DNA of 64,000 nt, taken from positions 7,109,130 to 7,173,129 of the forward strand of contig CM037474.1 of NCBI GenBank assembly GCA_021014325.1, written 5' to 3'. Positions 59,311-64,000 of this stretch are shown in pieces; the stretch's first letter is position 1, and every line of letters begins with the position of its first letter. The position numbers were made by a program, and so were the translations under genes. The DNA comes from Plazaster borealis (lineage: Eukaryota; Echinodermata; Asteroidea; Forcipulatida; Labidiasteridae). Under the pieces are notes generated by a model. The model did no database searches. It worked only from the letters and a program-made list of their open reading frames with translations, and was not told the origin of the DNA.

Positions 59311-59851
59311 GTGAAAGTCTAGGGACATACTAAGAGAGACTTGGATTTTGAGCGAAGCCACGACCTTAGATCCTTGTAAAATACGACCATCTTTGAAATT
59401 TCAACTAGAAGCTTTGTTTTGAGGAGAAGCTGTACTGACATGAACAATTTTTTTAAAAACAAATTCATGAATACTCCTGGACAGTTTAGGCAGTCCTATT
59501 GGTAGAAAGGTAGTCACATGACCATGTTTATTTGGTATTAAACGGCTGATAAGGCAAGAGCTGGAGCTGTTTGAGACCAGTTGGCTAAAGCGCAATCGGC
59601 ATTCACAGCCATACACATAATATTGGCACGCAAGATTACGTAGGCACTAATAACGTTCAACACAATCAATACATGCAGTTCTATTTCAAATCTATTAGTG
59701 CACATGTACAAACAACCTTTGAGCGTCTCGAGCAATTTGACCCTTTGCAAAACAGCCTGAGGGCGGGAATTGAATTTTTTTTACAACAAGACAAGTTCTA
59801 TTACAGTTTTTCCCTTATTTTTACGCTTTTAACAAAAGGGTATTTATGAAT
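59311..59851. other. Possible decayed upstream LINE sequence; no gene recognised
   Basis: Lies 5' of the LINE tail on the minus strand and contains short open frames with occasional LINE-like phrases but no firm motif. Confidence 0.35.
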
Positions 59852-59979
59852 GGGAATAAAAGAATAGGACTCGGTCTTAAATGGCCGTTTCAAACCAGCA
59901 GGATCAGGGGCTGTGTGATATATCACACAGCCACGATCCTGCGAGATTTAAACGGCCATTTAAGATTTGTTTTATTCCC
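59852..59979. mobile_element. Foldback element, GGGAATAAAAGA family (copy 1)
   Basis: GGGAATAAAAGAATAGGACT at the left, GATTTGTTTTATTCCC at the right. Inner arms contain TTAAATGGCCGTTT/AAACGGCCATTTAA and CAGGATC/GATCCTG, centre TGTGTGATATATCACACA. The same arms occur at 62524-62690. Confidence 0.9.
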
Positions 59980-60385
59980 TTTGCAAAACAAAATTTGCCA
60001 AAAGTCTTGTTCAAAAGGAAAGATCACTAACAATTCTGACTATTAATTATATTATTTTAAAGACATTTTGGTACACTGTTAGGCAGAGATGCATCGGAGT
60101 ACTCATTCCCCAATTCTGAGTCTGAGTTACGAGTCATATAACTCTGGTGCTAGGTGACACTTAAAGGTTTTTGGTTGAAATAATTACATTGTGTAAAACC
60201 TTTTAGTATTTTTGATCTTTTCAATCTAATCTAATCAATTATTTTCTTACGTGCACAACAAACAGCTGTCTCAGCACACTATACTAGAAAAGTTACAATT
60301 AAAAACAGTAAGAATAAAAGGTTTTTAATAACTGAAGTAAACAACGACTACATCATATAAGATTAACTATCAAGGACTTGAAGGT

Positions 60386-60772
60386 TTAAAGGTAGGATAT
60401 ACTTTTGGTAATTTTCAAAGACCAGTATCCTCACTTCTTGTATCCCAACATATGCATAAAATAACAAACCTGTAAAAAATTGGGCTGAAATGGTCATCGA
60501 AGTTGCAAGAAAATATTGAAAGAAAAAACCACCCTTGTTGCATAGAATTGTGTGCTTTCAGATGCCAGAGAGAGGCTTCATGCCTGAAGCCCTTTTTTAG
60601 ATTCAAATTTTTTTGTGGAAAATTACCTCTTTCTCTAAAACTACATTACTTAAAAGGGTGTCGTTTCTAACAATGTTTTATAACATCAACAGCTCTCCAG
60701 TGCTCTTTACCAAGAAAGTTTGTATGGTCATTAATTTTTGGAGTACTCACCAAAGGTGTACCATCCCTTTAA
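60386..60772. mobile_element. 387-bp TTAA-flanked MITE, T2/Kolobok type (copy 3)
   Basis: Begins TTAAAGGTAGGATATAC and ends TACCATCCCTTTAA. The body aligns with copies 1 and 2 (ATGCATAAAATAACAAACCT, AAGTTGCAAGAAAAT, GTGTGCTTTCAGAT). The internal hairpin differs (AGGCTTCATGCCTGAAGCC). Confidence 0.85.
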
Positions 60773-60842
60773 TAGCTGAGTGGAAACTCATTCCATATCA
60801 TGGGAGCAACAACAGAAAACTTACGATTGCCAAAGTATTTAG
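60773..60842 (-). pseudogene. Short LINE C-terminal relic
   Basis: The minus strand reads KYFGNRKFSVVAPMIWNEFP then LSY and stop, the same FSVVAPxxWNxxP motif as the LINE end at 59175-59309. The TTAA element at 60386-60772 abuts it, suggesting the MITE inserted into or beside an old LINE copy. Confidence 0.6.
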
Positions 60843-62523
60843 CAGTGTGTTGGTCTCGGTCTCAGTCTCAAGACCATATTTTTCAGGTCTCTTCGGTTTT
60901 GAGTTCTTGAAATGTTGAGGTCTCGGTCTTGTCTTGGTCTCTGGCACAGGTCTGTCTCTTAAAAACTCCAGAATGTTTAAAGTTGATTATTGGATTAAGC
61001 ATGACAATGTGTGTCCTCATTCATGTCACGCGATGTGTGTGCATCTATTGTATGTGCAACAAATGTTTGACATAGCCAACAGGCAGGTTGTATATGTAGT
61101 CATAGAAGAGGACGTATACTCATCCGGATCACTCAAAACGTTGGAAAGAGTTTATAAATAATTTTGTTTTTAAACATGTTTGTGTTTATACTCTTAATTT
61201 TTGTATTATACATTGCAGTCTTGTTTTAATTTTTGTATATTACATTGCAGTCTTGTTCAATTGATTGTTGACAATAAGACATAATGTACATGTAATGTCT
61301 TTAGAAAAGCAAATTTGCTTTTAACCACTTCACATTGAATGACCTCTTTATCCTCAAATCTTTTTCTGGACATACTTACACCAGAAATTGTTTAACGCCC
61401 GGAACAACTTTGGATTTTCCTTAATTTTGTTGCCGACAGTTGAACGGCTGACAATTTTATCCACCGGGACTTTACACCGGACAACCCTCTTGAATTGAGG
61501 GCCTCCTTCATGTCTAAATTGTTATAAACAAATTGTTTTACAAAGAGGTCTTGATGTCGGTCTCGGACTGTAAGGTCTTTGTCTCGGTCTTGGTCTCAGA
61601 AGAAGATGGTATTTAGTCATGATAGAGTATACAGGCGGAGGCACCAGACAAATCTCACTACTCTGCTCTACCTGATCTACTGCAGTTCAATGAGGTAGAT
61701 CTGCACAGTAACATTTGTGATTATTTTACAAGTACATGTAATGGCAAGAATTTTGAAATGAAATGTCATACAACCAACCTGTAAATGTGTCTTCAAATAT
61801 GCTGCCTGTATTCATCAGTCCTCTTGATAATTTCAAATACTGACTTATTGGATTTTCTACTAATGTAAAGTATTAAGTATTACAGTAGTACCTATTTGCA
61901 CCAGTCTCCTGACAATGACTAGAGCAGGCTAGTCAAATGTTGAGACCAATTAACTCACTCTGCGGCAGTAAAGTTATTAACGAGAAGTCCCCTCGATCCA
62001 CTAAGCAAAAGTAGTAATCCCGGCCGGTTTCCTACCTCCCCAGGTGGTACTTAATAAGCAGAACAGTTCTTTTCAGAAATAAGTAGTCTCCGAGTCCCAA
62101 AATCTACTCCGCAGTGTAGTAGAATAAATAGCAAGACAAGTTTTCAAAGAACAAATCTGCACAGCATAGTAAATATATACACATGGTGTTACCACAAACT
62201 GAATATACATTGATACCTCACCATGCAATGCCTCTAAACACACATAGTTGCATACTCTTCAACATTTTATGTACAATCAAACTATGATGTACAAATGTAA
62301 ATTTGGGCTGAATGGGAAAAGCTTCCTTGCTCACTGAGAGAAAAACTCAAACATTATGTTATACAAACTGAGACAAACATTACATGACAAGGACAAGCAA
62401 ATAATTCCTGGACAGTCTATCCTAACAATGCACACACAGGATCACATCACAATGTGTTTGTCTATTGTACTTTAAATATTTGAATATGATTTCAATTCTT
62501 GCCTATCAAATAGCATTTACTAA
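60843..62523. other. No gene recognised
   Basis: Two short patches of GGTCTCGGTCT-like sequence (60853-60950 and 61555-61605) resemble units of the 27-bp array in NUDT18 intron 2. The rest is AT-rich, without exon or RNA gene. Confidence 0.45.
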
Positions 62524-62690
62524 GGGAATAAAAGAGTAGGCGACGAGTTCTTAAACGGCCGTTTAAAACCGGCAGGGTCGTGGCCGTGTGATAAAGGCCC
62601 GAGCCGAAGGCGAGGGCCTTTATCGCACGGCCACGACCCTGCAAGGTTTTAAACGGCCGTTTAAGAACGAGTCACTACTCTTTTATTCCC
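62524..62690. mobile_element. Foldback element, GGGAATAAAAGA family (copy 2)
   Basis: GGGAATAAAAGAGTAGGCGA at the left and ACTCTTTTATTCCC at the right. Inner arms TTCTTAAACGGCCGTTT/AAACGGCCGTTTAAGAA and CAGGGTCGTGGCCGTG/CACGGCCACGACCCTG, centre GGCCCGAGCCGAAGGCGAGG. The flank CATTCATAAATGCCCTTATG matches, inverted, sequence beside copy 1, so the true element extends past this core. Confidence 0.9.
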
Positions 62691-64000
62691 ATTCATAAAT
62701 GCCCTTATGTTAAAAAGCAATATAATATCACAATTATAGACAATGTCACACTGTTTCTTTTGCGAATTTTTCGAAGTTTGCAAATTTCCAAAAACTTTTG
62801 TAAAAAATGTTTTGTGCGCGTCGGTCGGTGTGTATACGCGCGTGTACACACATATTACGCGCTGTTACTAATAGCTATGAATTGCGTTCTGCGTAATTTA
62901 AATTGGTGTACATGAGCTTGCGCGCCCAACACGCGAAGCCAGCCGGTCTTAAACAGCTTCAGCTGTGTCTTTATCAACCGTTTAAACACCCCCACGCGTT
63001 CTCCACCAATAGGAGTAGCGAAACTGTCTGGGGTATTTATGAATACATAATAAATTACAGACAGTTACGATATTCACTTTTTATTGTAGAATATTTCTGA
63101 CAATTAGGATTGTTTAGGAATCTCATCTACCTACCTTTGTCGATAATAAATAACCTAGCTGTCAGTGCCTAATGGCCCAAGATGCCCAAAGGTGTCTGAG
63201 AAATAGTAAATAAAGGCAATAATATGTAATAAATAATGGCAAAAGAATGCAATAAAAGACTTTGAAAAAAACCCTAATTAATATAAACAAATAGGCAAAT
63301 TAACTAAGCTGAAATATTTTTACTTTTTAATTACAGTATTTTAAAATAAAAAGTTATTGAACACATTAACATTTGTTCATACATACCTACATGTACTAAA
63401 TTGCTAACTGATTGAACGCTGCTCTGGTCTCAACTCTAACTCAAAGCTTAATGCACACATTGATCATTGATCTAGCCAATAATATCAGCACACAGCCAGG
63501 TGATTCTACTGACCTGATCTGCACATGCTCTAAAATGAAATGTTTGAGGAAAAAACCTGGATACGGCGTTCATTTCCTGATGATTTGAAGGAAATGTATA
63601 TAATATCACCTTACCCAAGCCTTCCCTTCACATCCTGTTGTGTAATATTTATGAGCTATGACTCTCTGCCAACAGGAAACTTATTGAAAACAACAAGAAT
63701 ACACATTTTTTTCATAATAAATCAATGAGTTCTGGTTTGAGAACCGATTCTCAGCAAGTGGAAGGCGGGAAATATTAACACCTCAAAATAGAGGATATAT
63801 TGCATCATAGGATTCAGTGTTCACAATTTGTAGCAATTGGTTTGTGTTTACCCAGTATAACCCTTTTGAACAATGTTAAGAATTTGGACTTAGGTCTTTA
63901 TACACGAAAACAAACCTGCCAACAATTTCATGACAAGTATTAAACAAACAAGCAAATAACGGTGCATAGTGATGCTTAAATTGCATAACCTCCAAGTAAT
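62691..64000. other. No gene recognised
   Basis: AT-rich sequence with a short GC-rich patch around 62810-63000. No exon, RNA gene or bounded element supported. Confidence 0.4.

Overview
This window is animal nuclear DNA. It has interrupted genes with canonical GT-AG introns, intron-rich orthologues of human genes, tRNA-derived SINEs, LINE 3' ends, many inverted-repeat transposons and long minisatellites. The TTAA-flanked repeat present in three copies and the general repeat flavour look like those I remember from echinoderm genomes (sea star or relative). I would call it a marine invertebrate deuterostome, and the exact taxon is a guess.

Three protein-coding genes are supported. (1) On the minus strand at 1846-2661 is a single large exon of a class A G-protein-coupled receptor of the prostanoid (prostaglandin) type. 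It ends at a splice donor inside TM6, and the exon carrying TM7 was not found. (2) On the plus strand, 14014-38996 holds the complete coding sequence of an SSUH2 homologue. Eleven coding exons all join in phase to give a 465-residue protein with a Pro/Gln-rich N-terminus, a DnaJ-type CXXC zinc-finger region carrying a His-rich insertion, and a CaaX-like C-terminus. (3) On the minus strand, 57329-45567 holds the complete coding sequence of an NUDT18 homologue. Six coding exons all join in phase to give 320 residues with a perfect Nudix box. SSUH2 and NUDT18 are tail to tail; the receptor and SSUH2 are head to head. Nothing in the sequence suggests a shared pathway.

Layout: 1-1.3 kb, arrays of a GGTACGAAGTG motif in both orientations; 1.8-2.7 kb, receptor exon; 4.5-13.6 kb, transposon-rich intergenic DNA (a hAT-like MITE with an 8-bp target duplication, a 43-bp minisatellite, a nested transposon pair, foldbacks); 14.0-39.0 kb, SSUH2, whose introns hold a 948-bp TTAA element with a decayed THAP domain, a 3.1-kb element with 10-bp terminal repeats, and a 4.8-kb satellite of 34-bp units; 39-45.5 kb, intergenic, with foldbacks, a 40-bp minisatellite and a LINE relic; 45.6-57.3 kb, NUDT18, whose first two introns begin almost at once with tandem arrays; 57.4-64 kb, no gene recognised, several foldbacks and LINE fragments.

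The most interesting material is in the repeats. There is a T2/Kolobok-like family together with a THAP-bearing TTAA element. The intronic satellite has units that can form hairpins and a 51-unit higher-order period. A nested insertion has its empty site preserved elsewhere in the window. A SINE supplies the sequence just upstream of an SSUH2 splice acceptor.
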